Below the pieces are notes generated by a model. The model was not told where the DNA came from. It was given only the letters and a program-made list of their open reading frames with translations, and did not search any database. The translations under genes and the position numbers were made by a program. Positions 25,003 through 33,545 of a stretch of 34,755 bases of DNA are shown piece by piece. The number at the start of each line of letters is the position of its first letter. Within the stretch, counting starts at the first letter, position 1. Source of the DNA: CBDUZS01 sp965371785 (GTDB lineage: Bacteria > Fermentibacterota > Fermentibacteria > Fermentibacterales > JCC-6); assembly GCA_965371785.1 (NCBI GenBank), contig CBDUZS010000026.1:1-34755 (forward strand). The letters are read 5' to 3'.

Positions 25003-25982
25003 TGAAGGATGATATCTCGCACTCGTCCGTAGATTTTTCTCTTGACCAGTCCTACTGTTGAATCGGTTTTTGCGAAACGACTGAACACATCCCTGACGGA
25101 AATCTCTGCCTCAAAGAATTCAACCGGCATCCCGAGCCCATCCATAGTACCCTTGAATATGGCTCGCGCAAGAGTGAACCTTCCTCTGAGAAGGCTGAGC
25201 ATAATCCACATTTTCTGCCAGAGTATGATGTATGGCCACAGTTTTCGGAAAGTTTGCACATCGAAGTGCTTCCTGAGAACCAGAAGACGGTTACGCACAC
25301 AGAAGTATTCCTTGAAGAAACTACCTCTGACTGACGTTGCCGAATGCACATGTCTTACTATGGCGTGTGGTTCGTAAACGATCTTCCAGCCGGTTCGCAA
25401 CAGCTCGAGACCGAGATCGAAGTCTTCCTCGTATGCAAACAGCTCTTCCCAGAAAAGCCTGGAACTGTCAGGGAGTGCTCTTCGGCGGATCATCACAGCA
25501 CCTCCGCAGGGGAAGCAGACGTCCCGGCGAGAAGCATGATCGGATGCCGGTTCTCCCTTTCCTGTGTCTCTCGAAAAGCCCATCCAGTCGATCTCTCCTC
25601 CTGCTGAATCCATGATTCCCATATCTTCAATGTTTCGCATTGAACTGGTGATCGCTGCAATCGACGGGTCTTCCATGCGAACGGTGAGCGCATCGAGCCA
25701 TCCCGGCTCGACTATGCAGTCGTTGTTGAGCAGAATGAGGAATTCCTCTGTTGCAGATTTCAGACCGGCGTTGTTCGCACCCGTGAAGCCAGTGTTGTGC
25801 TCGAGGGAAATGAGCTTTACCTCTGGGAACTCCGTTTCGATTATTCCGGGAGACCCATCCGAGGAACCGTTGTCAACCACTACTATCTGGTCGGGTACCC
25901 GATCATGATTCAGAAGAGAGATCAGACACCGTCGAAGCATTTCGATTCCATTGAGATTCGGAACGATCACCGAGACGGTCAT
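24999..25982 (-). CDS. Family 2 glycosyltransferase (rhamnosyltransferase-like)
   Basis: The protein has 327 aa. It begins MTVSVIVPNLNGIEMLRRCL and shows the ordered GT2 motifs VVDNGSSDGS, HNTGFTGANNAG, LLNNDCIVEPGWL (DxD-type site NND at about 84-86), PCGGAVMIRRRAL and FAYEEDFDLGLELL. C-terminal hydrophobic segments follow. It fits the dTDP-rhamnosyltransferase RfbF-like group, but the donor is not certain. The start at 25982 has CAGGAGT six bases upstream. An in-frame ATG at 26015 lacks this. It probably belongs to the same glycan pathway though transcribed towards it. Confidence 0.88.
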   Translation of the reverse strand: MTVSVIVPNLNGIEMLRRCLISLLNHDRVPDQIVVVDNGSSDGSPGIIETEFPEVKLISLEHNTGFTGANNAGLKSATEEFLILLNNDCIVEPGWLDALTVRMEDPSIAAITSSMRNIEDMGIMDSAGGEIDWMGFSRDTGKGEPASDHASRRDVCFPCGGAVMIRRRALPDSSRLFWEELFAYEEDFDLGLELLRTGWKIVYEPHAIVRHVHSATSVRGSFFKEYFCVRNRLLVLRKHFDVQTFRKLWPYIILWQKMWIMLSLLRGRFTLARAIFKGTMDGLGMPVEFFEAEISVRDVFSRFAKTDSTVGLVKRKIYGRVRDIILH

Positions 25983-26081
25983 CTGGACTCCTGCCCACCC
26001 GGACGGCAGTAACATTCAGTTCTCACAGGCATTGCGTATCCTGTAGCCTGATCCATCCCATCCTTCGCCAGGCTCCGATGC

Positions 26082-27014
26082 TCACTCCGGAGTGAACGTA
26101 TGGCTGGTCTGTCGCATCTCCGTCTGGTTTCCGGCTACGGCAGAAGCTATCTGCTGTCCCATCATGCCGGTCATGGGGTAGATGATAACCATGGAACTCT
26201 CCTCTTTCGATATGTCAAGAAGAGCCTGGATCTGCCGCAGCTCCATGGCGTTCGGCTGCGATGCAAGAATGCTCGACGCTTCGGAAAGATAAGTGGCTAC
26301 AGTCTTTTCAGCCTCTGCCTGAATCGTCTTGGCCTTGGCAGCCCGTTCAGCACGCGCGATAACCGCGAGTTCCTCGATAAGCGATGTCGGAGTACCCACA
26401 TCCGTGATCCGGACGGCTCGGACGTTTACACCGTAGTCACTGGCAGCGGCATCTATCTCCCTCTTGAGGTCAGATGCTATTCTGTCGGTTTCGCTGAGAA
26501 GCGGTCTGAGATCATTTCTTCCGATCGTGCTCTTCAATGCCTCCATGGAAGCCCATTCCGTAGTCTTCCAGTAGTTCTGAACATCGATTGCTGCCTTTTC
26601 CGGATCCTCTATTTCCAGTTCTACTGCAGCGGTTACATCGATCGGGATGTTGTCCTTGGTCAGTGTCTTGGTTGCCTTGACCTCATAGGTTACGATACGG
26701 ACGTCGAGGATACGGGCAACGGAGTAAATGAACGGTGGTACCAGAAAGAACCCGGGACCTTTTGCTCCGACGGACTTTCCTATACGCAGGAGAACCATTC
26801 GCTCCCACTGCGGGAGTACGTGGAACATCTTCGCGAATATGTTTGCAAACCAGAAGATCGCCAGAGTCTTCGCGAGACTCCATATAAGGATGTATCCATT
26901 CTCGAAATCGAGCCCCTGAAAATCGGGGAGAACGATAACGAGCCATAACGGAACGACGATTACCAGACGGACACTATTTCGTATAAAACCCTGAACCGGA
27001 TTTCTCTTGAACAT
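26082..27014 (-). CDS. SPFH/Band 7 membrane protein (slipin-like)
   Basis: The protein has 310 aa. Two hydrophobic segments at about residues 15-31 and 41-60 anchor the N-terminus. The Band 7 domain starts with QWERMVLLRIGKSVGAKGPGFFLVPPF, the hallmark of prokaryotic stomatins (slipins). DVRIVTYEVKATKTLTKDNIPIDVTAAVELEI and a helical region ERAAKAKTIQAEAEKTVATYL follow; the latter is the oligomerising coiled segment. Slipins form membrane microdomain scaffolds and often pair with NfeD proteases, but no nfeD is adjacent here. GGGAGGAG before the ATG is a strong ribosome binding site. Confidence 0.92.
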   Translation of the reverse strand: MFKRNPVQGFIRNSVRLVIVVPLWLVIVLPDFQGLDFENGYILIWSLAKTLAIFWFANIFAKMFHVLPQWERMVLLRIGKSVGAKGPGFFLVPPFIYSVARILDVRIVTYEVKATKTLTKDNIPIDVTAAVELEIEDPEKAAIDVQNYWKTTEWASMEALKSTIGRNDLRPLLSETDRIASDLKREIDAAASDYGVNVRAVRITDVGTPTSLIEELAVIARAERAAKAKTIQAEAEKTVATYLSEASSILASQPNAMELRQIQALLDISKEESSMVIIYPMTGMMGQQIASAVAGNQTEMRQTSHTFTPE

Positions 27015-27293
27015 GCTTCTCCTCCCGGAATTGTACTTATCGCCCTGAATTCAGTATACGATCGATCTCTTTCCCGAACAGTCCCCTCTCAAGATGAGCA
27101 TGCGGCAGCCAGCATTCGTTCAGCGTTCATGCTGTGCTGATCGTGCATCAATATGGCTCACAGCCCGGGGGACAGCAAGCGAATCCGAATGGACATCGGG
27201 GCATCACTCACACAATTGCCTTCGGGGCCGATAGAAGTTATTCTGTGAACTGTTCCACCGTGGCAGAGGAAGTAATCAAACAAGGGGGGATAC

Positions 27294-28139
27294 ATGCTGA
27301 AGATCATATCCGTCATCGGTTCCATCAGCCTTCTGCTGCTGCTTGGCAGCTGCGGTGAAGGCGAGGAGGTACAGAGCTCGGACGCCGCCGACACACAGGT
27401 GGATGAAGTCGTTCCAGAACCTGTCGATGAGGTTGTCGAAGAGGGACCTCTCTATCCGGAAGGCACTCTTGATCCCACAGTGATCACTGCGGACATGCCG
27501 CTTGCCGCCTCCTCTCTGTACGAAGCCTACTTCGCATGGGACGGCATGCAGGTGACACTTGCAGGATACCCATTCATCTGGTACGGAGACAGCACGGTGA
27601 TAGAGGACGAGATCAGGCTCGTCGCCGATCCCGAATCCACTGACGAGCTTGCCACGGCTTTCTTCGCCGAACCATTGAATCGAACCGTACTGAGGGGTGA
27701 GATACTCGCCGTCCAGGGAACGGTTGAAATGTCCTGGACCGGCGACATCGAGATTGCGGATGCGGCCATCGTGGAACCTCCAGCCGTGATAGAACCCCTG
27801 GAGACAAGCTCGTGGGTTTACGATGGAACGACTCCCATTCCAGTCGATCAGTTCTTCGAGCTCTTCAACGCCTGGATGGGCAAAGAAGTTACCGTCGAAG
27901 GTTACTACCACTCCACCACGACGTCCGTAACGGACTACGGCACGACTATCAGGGTAGACCTCTCACATCCAGACGACACCTACACCAAGTACGTAGCCTG
28001 CAAGATGGATGCAGAGATCCCGGCTACTTCCGATGAGAGTATGGTGAACAACAGAGAAGGTGTTCAGATCAGGGGAACGGTAACCGGCGAGTCATTCGAC
28101 ATGGTCTGTATCGAGGGTTGCACACTGGTCAACAGGTAA
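27294..28139 (+). CDS. Lipoprotein with two repeated OB-like modules
   Basis: The protein has 281 aa. The signal peptide MLKIISVIGSISLLLLLGSC ends in a clear lipobox (LGSC), followed by an acidic linker rich in Asp, Glu, Val and Pro to about residue 52. Two related modules then follow. The first has YEAYFAWDGMQVTLAGYPFI and later RGEILAVQGTVEMSW. The second has FFELFNAWMGKEVTVEGYYHS and later VQIRGTVTGESFDMVCIEGC. The shared pattern (W-x-G-K/M-x-V-T-V/L-x-G-Y, then G-T-V) suggests duplicated small beta-barrels, possibly OB-fold; this is inferred. AAGGGGGGA before the ATG is a strong start signal. Its function is unknown, probably at the cell envelope. Confidence 0.7.
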   Translation: MLKIISVIGSISLLLLLGSCGEGEEVQSSDAADTQVDEVVPEPVDEVVEEGPLYPEGTLDPTVITADMPLAASSLYEAYFAWDGMQVTLAGYPFIWYGDSTVIEDEIRLVADPESTDELATAFFAEPLNRTVLRGEILAVQGTVEMSWTGDIEIADAAIVEPPAVIEPLETSSWVYDGTTPIPVDQFFELFNAWMGKEVTVEGYYHSTTTSVTDYGTTIRVDLSHPDDTYTKYVACKMDAEIPATSDESMVNNREGVQIRGTVTGESFDMVCIEGCTLVNR

Positions 28140-28149
28140 TTCTCATACC

Positions 28150-28183
28150 GGGGAGCGGGCACGGAAGACCCCGTGCCCTCCCC
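28150..28183 (+). terminator. Strong GC-rich hairpin, terminator-like
   Basis: An 8-bp perfect stem (GGGCACGG / CCGTGCCC) with a 6-base loop is extended by five more pairs (GGGGA / TCCCC) past a 2-base bulge. It starts ten bases after the lipoprotein stop. No U-tract follows, so it may slow or attenuate rather than fully terminate; it also lies 29 bases before the next gene. Confidence 0.5.
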
Positions 28184-28211
28184 TGTCAGGGCTCGGCAAG
28201 AAGGGAAACTC

Positions 28212-29765
28212 GTGAAGTCTTTCGGTGAACTCTGGGAGAATTTTGGAGTATACCTCAAGCATCTGGAACGATTCTACTCCCGCTTCCTTTGCCTTGTCAT
28301 TGCTGGAATTATTGTACACATCTTCCTCGGAAGCGGGTTTGGACTTGCAGCCCTTGAAGAAGTTCAGCATCTCACAGGGCTCGGACCGTCAGCCGTATCA
28401 ATCATCATCTGGGGTCTGCTCACCATTCTCTGCACGGTACTGCTGTTACGCATTTTCAGAAGGTTACGCCTGAAGTTCAAGCACACGGAGGGAATAGCAA
28501 ACTTCGTCAAGAAGGAAGACCTTTCCGTTCATCCCAACGAAATGATCAACAAGCTGCCCGAGCACAGAACCAGCCTCGCGGAACTGTGCAGCCAGTCCGG
28601 AGACAGCGTGGTCGAATTCGTGAACGAACTGATCTCTGCCGGTTTCTCACTCAGCGCAAGCGACATCTACCTGAGCCCGAGGCAGGACTCGGTCAGCGTG
28701 ACGATGCGTGTACACGGACAGCTCTACGATCTGGTCGAATTGAAGACGCTCTCCTATCCTCAGGTAACCAACAGGATAAAAGTCCTCTCCGATCTGGCCA
28801 TTTACAAGCACAACATACCGCAGGATGGTCAGATCCGCTTCGAGGACGGCTCGTATACGGCTCGTGTCTCGCTCATTCCGACCAATCATGGAGAAAGAAT
28901 AGCCATTCGGCTTGTGACGCGTTATGCAAGCACTATGAACCTCGATCAGGTGGGTATGCCTCCGCAAATGCTGACAACCTACAAAGCTCTCCTGAACCGG
29001 AACCAGGGGATGATCATTCTTACCGGACCGACGGGAAGCGGCAAGAGCACCACGATGTTCGCAAGCCTGCTCCTCATCCACAAGCTCAGGGGAGACAGCG
29101 TGAACATCGTCACCCTGGAGGATCCGATCGAGACAGATTTCGAATACTTCAGTCAGACACAGATCGATCCCTTATCAAACATGACGTTTGCCAGAGGATT
29201 ACGCTCGATACTGAGACAGGATCCGGACATCATCATGCTCGGAGAGATCAGAGACGAGGAAACCGCAGTCAACGCCATGCGAGCCGCCATGACCGGACAT
29301 CTGCTGTTCACAACCGTTCATGCAAGCAGTACGACGGGAGTCTTCGACCGCCTGACGCAGATGGGGATCGGCTCTGTGCAGCTGTCTTCGGCAATCCATG
29401 CAGTACTGTCCCAGCGCCTTTGCCGCCGCCTGTGTGAAAACTGCCGCAAAGAGGTTCAATTGACCGATTCGCATATTCGACAGCTCGGGCTGATGGGAGT
29501 CGAGAAGGCTCCGGAAGGGGTGTTCTTCTCCTCTGAAGGCTGTGATGAATGTCTCGGGAAGGGATACACCGGTCGACTGCCTCTCTTCGAAATGCTGATG
29601 ATCACGGATGGCCTGCGTGACATGATTGCAGCGGACAAACCCGCCCACAAGATCTACTCCGAAGCCAGGAAAGAAGGCATGCGTACCCTCTTCGACCACG
29701 GTCTGGTTCTTGCCCGCCAGGGGAAGGTCTCCCTGGCCGAAGTCATACGGCTGGCATCCGGCTGA
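28212..29765 (+). CDS. Membrane-anchored GspE/PilB-type secretion ATPase
   Basis: The protein has 517 aa. The C-terminal two thirds are a type II secretion/type IV pilus ATPase: SDIYLSP...MRVHGQL (N2 domain), Walker A GPTGSGKS at about 272-279, Asp box TLEDPIE, Walker B IIMLGEIRDEE at about 340-350, His box LFTTVHAS. A zinc-type cluster has Cys404, Cys408 and Cys411, then Cys444 and Cys447. The N-terminus is unusual: instead of the MshEN domain it has two hydrophobic helices at about residues 24-40 and 60-80. Start GTG 28212 has AAGAAGGG upstream; the frame opens further, to 28173, but that falls inside the hairpin. No pilin, GspF or pilus genes are adjacent. Confidence 0.88.
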   Translation: MKSFGELWENFGVYLKHLERFYSRFLCLVIAGIIVHIFLGSGFGLAALEEVQHLTGLGPSAVSIIIWGLLTILCTVLLLRIFRRLRLKFKHTEGIANFVKKEDLSVHPNEMINKLPEHRTSLAELCSQSGDSVVEFVNELISAGFSLSASDIYLSPRQDSVSVTMRVHGQLYDLVELKTLSYPQVTNRIKVLSDLAIYKHNIPQDGQIRFEDGSYTARVSLIPTNHGERIAIRLVTRYASTMNLDQVGMPPQMLTTYKALLNRNQGMIILTGPTGSGKSTTMFASLLLIHKLRGDSVNIVTLEDPIETDFEYFSQTQIDPLSNMTFARGLRSILRQDPDIIMLGEIRDEETAVNAMRAAMTGHLLFTTVHASSTTGVFDRLTQMGIGSVQLSSAIHAVLSQRLCRRLCENCRKEVQLTDSHIRQLGLMGVEKAPEGVFFSSEGCDECLGKGYTGRLPLFEMLMITDGLRDMIAADKPAHKIYSEARKEGMRTLFDHGLVLARQGKVSLAEVIRLASG

Positions 29766-29886
29766 CCGGAACACCAGGCAGGTACGTTTACACCCTGGAA
29801 GGCATGGTCTCCAGACAATCCGGAAAGGCACTGGAACATCCTTCGATCAGTGTTCTCCTGCTGTGCCTGGTCGAGGGAAAAGCAGG

Positions 29887-29925
29887 TGTTGCCTGACGGG
29901 GCGACAGGCTCCATTGTAGGCAACA
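29887..29925 (+). repeat. Inverted repeats in the leader of the DUF1846 gene
   Basis: An 8-bp inverted repeat (TGTTGCCT at 29887-29894 and AGGCAACA at 29918-29925) surrounds a second, mutually exclusive one (GCCTG at 29891-29895 and CAGGC at 29905-29909). The two could act as alternative RNA structures 37 bases before the ATG. I do not recognise a known riboswitch class. Confidence 0.35.
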
Positions 29926-29962
29926 ACAAGCTGCCGGAAACGGTTGTGCCAAGGAGGGAAGA

Positions 29963-31474
29963 ATGGCTCACAGGATAGGGTTCGACAACGAGAAGTACCT
30001 CGAAGAGCAATCGGCCGAGATCCTCTCGCGGGTCAGCGGCGCCGATGGCCGCCTTTACCTGGAGTTCGGCGGAAAGCTCATGTACGACTATCACGCCGCG
30101 AGGGTCCTGCCCGGGTACGACCCGAACGTGAAGGTCAGACTGCTTCAGAAGCTCAGGGATCAGGCGGAGATACTCCTCTGCATATACGCTGGCGACATCG
30201 AGAAGCGAAAGATCCGGGGTGACTTCGGCATCACGTACGATATCGATTCCCTCCGGCTCATAGACGGGCTCCGCTCGAGGGGGATACTGGTACGCGGAGT
30301 CATCATAACCCGGTTCGACGGACAGCCGGCCGCGGTGACCTATGAGAAGCGTCTCAGGAACAGGGGGGTCGATGTCTTCCGACACTACAGAACGAAGGGG
30401 TACCCCACGGACGTTGATCTCATCGTGAGCGAGGAGGGATATGGCAAAAACGACTACGTAGTACCGGAAAGACCGCTGGTCGTCGTCACCGGACCCGGTC
30501 CCGGAAGCGGCAAGCTGGCCACCTGCCTTTCGCAGATGTACCACGACCACAGGCACGGCCTTCACCCGTCCTACGCCAAGTTCGAGACCTTCCCGATCTG
30601 GAACCTGCCATTGAAGCACCCGGTCAACGCAGCCTACGAGGCGGCCACGGCGGATCTGCTGGACTTCAACCTGGTTGACCCGTTCCATCTCGAAGCATAC
30701 GGAAAGACCGCTATCAACTACAACCGCGACGTGGATGCCTTCCCCCTGCTGAAGAGAATACTGGAGAAAATTTCAGGCAGCCGTTCCCCCTTTGCCTCCC
30801 CCACCGAAATGGGGGTCAACAGGGCAGGCTTCGGGATAGTGGACGATGAGGTCGTCTGCGAGGCGGCAAGGCAGGAATTGATCCGGAGATACTTCAGATA
30901 CAGATGCGAGCAGGTCATGGGACTCGCTGACGATCGGACCGTCAGGAAAGCAGAACTCCTCCTCAGAGATTACGAGCTGACCCCTGAGGACAGACTCGTC
31001 GTGGTTCATGCGAGAAAGAGGCTCCACCTTCTGGAGGAGGAAGGAGTCGTATCGGAGGAGTGCTTCGCGGCAGCCCTCGAGCTGTACGACGGCACCATGG
31101 TCACCGGCAAGGGCTCCAGCCTTATGCACGCGGCGGGAGCCCTCGTTCTGAATGCGATCAAGCTGACGGCCGGTATCGACGACAGTCTGCACCTGCTCTC
31201 TCCTGCCGTCATGGACTCCATCAGGAAGCTGAAGAAGAGCCTGAACTCCCTCCCCCTCAACCTCGACCTGGAGGAGGTCCTCATATCCCTCAGCGTGAGC
31301 GCGGCATCTTCGTCCTCGGCAGCGAAAGCCATGGAGCAGCTCTCCAAGCTCAAGGGGTGCGAAGCCCACCTGACCCACATGCCCTCGCTGGGAGACCAGA
31401 ACGGCCTGCGGAACCTGGGGATCAACGTCACTAGCGATCCGGAGTTCAGCAGCACGCGACTCTCCATGGACTGA
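29963..31474 (+). CDS. DUF1846 family protein
   Basis: The protein has 503 aa, the normal length for the DUF1846 family. The N-terminus MAHRIGFDNEKYLEEQSAEI and LYLEFGGKLMYDYHAARVLPG are family hallmarks. A nucleotide-binding-like loop VVVTGPGPGSGKLATCLSQMYHD lies at about residues 174-196, followed by FETFPIWNLPLKHPVNAAYEAATADL. Structures exist for this family but its reaction is not established; the loop suggests NTP binding. AAGGAGGG before the ATG is a strong start signal. Its GC content looks higher than that of its neighbours by eye. The methyltransferase-like gene follows 28 bases later in the same direction. Confidence 0.88.
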   Translation: MAHRIGFDNEKYLEEQSAEILSRVSGADGRLYLEFGGKLMYDYHAARVLPGYDPNVKVRLLQKLRDQAEILLCIYAGDIEKRKIRGDFGITYDIDSLRLIDGLRSRGILVRGVIITRFDGQPAAVTYEKRLRNRGVDVFRHYRTKGYPTDVDLIVSEEGYGKNDYVVPERPLVVVTGPGPGSGKLATCLSQMYHDHRHGLHPSYAKFETFPIWNLPLKHPVNAAYEAATADLLDFNLVDPFHLEAYGKTAINYNRDVDAFPLLKRILEKISGSRSPFASPTEMGVNRAGFGIVDDEVVCEAARQELIRRYFRYRCEQVMGLADDRTVRKAELLLRDYELTPEDRLVVVHARKRLHLLEEEGVVSEECFAAALELYDGTMVTGKGSSLMHAAGALVLNAIKLTAGIDDSLHLLSPAVMDSIRKLKKSLNSLPLNLDLEEVLISLSVSAASSSSAAKAMEQLSKLKGCEAHLTHMPSLGDQNGLRNLGINVTSDPEFSSTRLSMD

Positions 31475-31502
31475 GATCCACAGGTCCGAAGGAGGCTCCG
31501 GT

Positions 31503-32390
31503 TTGAAGGACATCGGCAGAAAGAAGCTCATAGAACTGGGGATGAGCGCAGGTGACTCGGATATGTACGACGAGGACCTGCTCTGGTCTCGCTACAGCGG
31601 GGACAAGGTTGATATAGCCGAAGTGCTCATGGGTGTTATCCGGACCCTGTTCAGGATGACACCTCAATCCCGCAGGCTGCGTGTCCTTTCCATCGGTTCG
31701 GGTTCCGAACCCCAGTTTCCAATACTGGAATCAGCCTTCATGGGCGGTGTTTACCTTCTGGACGTAGACAGCATTCCCCTGGAGGTAGTGAACGAAAGAA
31801 TCAGGAGACAGTGGATCGACCATGTAACAACGGTTCAGGGGAATTACTGTGAGATGCTCATCCAGCCGGAGGATGCGGAACGAACCCTGAAGAAAAGTCT
31901 GGGTGACAAGAGGTTCGACCTGATAACCCTGCATCATTCCCTGTACTACTGCAGCGAATCGGAATGGGAGAACCTCTTCGTGAATCTCTACGGAAGGATA
32001 CTCTGCCGCCGAGGAGTCATCCATGCGGTGATGATGGCTTCGGAGAGCGACAACCACTTCAGCACTACCTGGCTGTACAACCACTTTGCGGGCAGGTTCT
32101 TCGACTGCCGCAACGACCAGGATCTGAAGACGTTCGGAAGCAAGCTGTCAGGAAACAGCACCTTCATCGGTTCGGAATTCCGGCAGCACACACACAGGGT
32201 AAACTTCTTCGTTGACGACTTTGAGAAGTTCATGGCTGTCGTATGGATGATCCTGCTCTACCCTGACGTTCACAGGTACACACTCGAACAGCGTGAGGAG
32301 ATCACCGAATACGTCTACAACACATTCTGGTCGGAGAGTAAGCCCTTGCTCCAGATGCAGGACCACCTGATCATCAACAGAAAATCGTGA
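31503..32390 (+). CDS. Class I SAM methyltransferase-like protein
   Basis: The protein has 295 aa and starts with TTG; AAGGAGG lies about eight bases upstream. A Rossmann core is visible: RLRVLSIGSGSEPQFPILES is motif I (GxGxxP form), GVYLLDVDSIPLEVV is the acidic end of strand 2, and FDLITLHHSLYYC matches motif IV. The C-terminal half (FFVDDFEKFMAVVWMILLYP) is helical and may bind the acceptor. The substrate is unknown. It follows the DUF1846 gene and probably shares its transcript. It converges with the DsrE-like gene. Confidence 0.65.
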   Translation: MKDIGRKKLIELGMSAGDSDMYDEDLLWSRYSGDKVDIAEVLMGVIRTLFRMTPQSRRLRVLSIGSGSEPQFPILESAFMGGVYLLDVDSIPLEVVNERIRRQWIDHVTTVQGNYCEMLIQPEDAERTLKKSLGDKRFDLITLHHSLYYCSESEWENLFVNLYGRILCRRGVIHAVMMASESDNHFSTTWLYNHFAGRFFDCRNDQDLKTFGSKLSGNSTFIGSEFRQHTHRVNFFVDDFEKFMAVVWMILLYPDVHRYTLEQREEITEYVYNTFWSESKPLLQMQDHLIINRKS

Positions 32391-32427
32391 ATCGGATTGA
32401 CTTGAACCATCAATGAATCATTACCGT

Positions 32428-33021
32428 TTAAACGAGTAGCGTGAACTTGCCTCTGTCCGCCATTTCCAGAAAGCTCGCGACACCGACGTAACTGAGCCCC
32501 TCGATTTCCATCAGCTCGTCTTCCTTGATCCCCATCAGTTCCATGGACATCTGGCAGATGTAGAAATTGACGCCGCACTCCTGAGCCAGCTGAAGGAGGT
32601 CGGGAAGGGAGGGTGTGTTGAACTTCTTCATCAGGCTCTTCATCATTACCGGACCCATTCCCGCGAAGTTCATCTTGGACAGCGGCAGTTTTTCCGGCCC
32701 CTTGGGCAACATGAATCCGAACATTTTCTGCAGGAATAGTTTTCCTCCGGACTGGGGTCCCTTCTTCTTCAATATCGATGTACCCCAGAAAGTGAAGAAC
32801 AGGTTGACCTCCATACCCATGGCAGCACCGCCTGTAGCCAGGTTCAGCGCGACCATCGCCTTGTCCATTTCGTCGGAGAAGACAATAATCGTGAGCTTTT
32901 CCTGCAATTCAGTTTCTGAAAGCTTCCCTCTCAAGGAGGATATCTCCCTCTCCAGTGTGTCCAGACGAGCGCCGAGACTGGAACTTTCCGGAGCATCCTT
33001 CTGGAGTTCAGTAGAAGTCAT
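32428..33021 (-). CDS. DsrE/DsrF-like family protein
   Basis: The protein has 197 aa. The first 45 residues are a predicted coiled coil (LGARLDTLEREISSLRGKL). The remainder has the DsrE-like alpha/beta fold: KLTIIVFSDEMDKAMVALNLATGGAAMGMEVNLFFTFWG and a later CGVNFYICQMSMELMGI, whose cysteines are in the position of the sulfur-relay Cys of DsrE/TusD-type proteins. These proteins accept or pass persulfide sulfur, here probably from the TusA-like protein encoded just upstream with a 4-base ATGA overlap. A TusA-DsrE fusion called YedF is annotated as selenium-related in many genomes; here the two parts are separate genes. Confidence 0.82.
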   Translation of the reverse strand: MTSTELQKDAPESSSLGARLDTLEREISSLRGKLSETELQEKLTIIVFSDEMDKAMVALNLATGGAAMGMEVNLFFTFWGTSILKKKGPQSGGKLFLQKMFGFMLPKGPEKLPLSKMNFAGMGPVMMKSLMKKFNTPSLPDLLQLAQECGVNFYICQMSMELMGIKEDELMEIEGLSYVGVASFLEMADRGKFTLLV

Positions 33022-33242
33022 TGTCCTGCCTTTCGAATAACCGCATACGCGACTTCATCCACTACCTCGAAGGAGACGAGGTCATTTCCCGTCTTCCTCA
33101 CCCACGCTTCAAGGTCCGGTCTGAAGGCCGGGTCGTCTGCGGTAACCGTTATCTGAGCCTCTGCGTCAAGACCTTTGATGGCCATACTTAGCTTTACGAT
33201 TGGCATGGGACATCGCATGCCTCTGCAATCGAGTTGCTCCAT
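33018..33242 (-). CDS. TusA/SirA-family sulfur carrier protein
   Basis: The protein has 74 aa, the standard TusA length. It begins MEQLDCRGMRCPMPIVKLS with the defining CPxP motif, whose Cys carries persulfide sulfur. The two-layer sandwich fold follows (ITVTADDPAFRPDLEAWVRKTGNDLVSF). TusA proteins pass sulfur to tRNA thiolation, molybdenum-cofactor or energy-sulfur pathways. The start at 33242 has GAGAGG upstream; a further in-frame ATG at 33260 adds six residues. It is coupled to the DsrE-like gene. The region upstream is the edge of the integron-like segment. Confidence 0.9.
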   Translation of the reverse strand: MEQLDCRGMRCPMPIVKLSMAIKGLDAEAQITVTADDPAFRPDLEAWVRKTGNDLVSFEVVDEVAYAVIRKAGQ

Positions 33243-33545
33243 GTTCTGAAATCCTCTCATTCTGCTGCAAATGTAAACTGTCATCGGCTGTGAGATGGCC
33301 GATACGATGTTGGATGAAGTACTTATCCGACCACTATTTCTACCAGAAGAGCGACAATACTCGGAACCGCTCCATCCTGTCAAAGCTCGGAAAGGGAACG
33401 GGTGTGGCCCCAGCCAACTCCGCCTACCAACCATCACTAATCCCGTAACCTCCGACGATACCCACGTGCGAAGCACGTGTTGGCTCTAACCGCGTGTTGG
33501 GCGGACGGCTCACTCATCAGTGCAACAAATCTCTATTCCTCTGCC
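33243..33545. other. Boundary region between the TusA gene and the integron-like cassette
   Basis: These 303 bases hold no gene I can support. The leftmost part should contain the promoter of the tusA-dsrE pair, but no clear hexamers were found. The right part carries half of an attC-like site (33463-33502), including a perfect 7-bp palindromic hairpin CACGTGC-GAA-GCACGTG at 33463-33479. Confidence 0.5.
33463..33502 (-). repeat. attC-like half-site (R''-L'' arm) ending the hydrolase cassette
   Basis: Read on the minus strand, GCCCAAC (R'', RYYYAAC type, 33496-33502) is followed by a 5-base spacer, GTTAGAGCC (L'') at 33482-33490, then a perfect hairpin. This matches the 5' half of attC sites of the aadA type. 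The R'' box is complementary to the first bases of the cassette. A matching L'/R' half was not found in the following 60 bases, so the site looks truncated or diverged. Confidence 0.55.
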
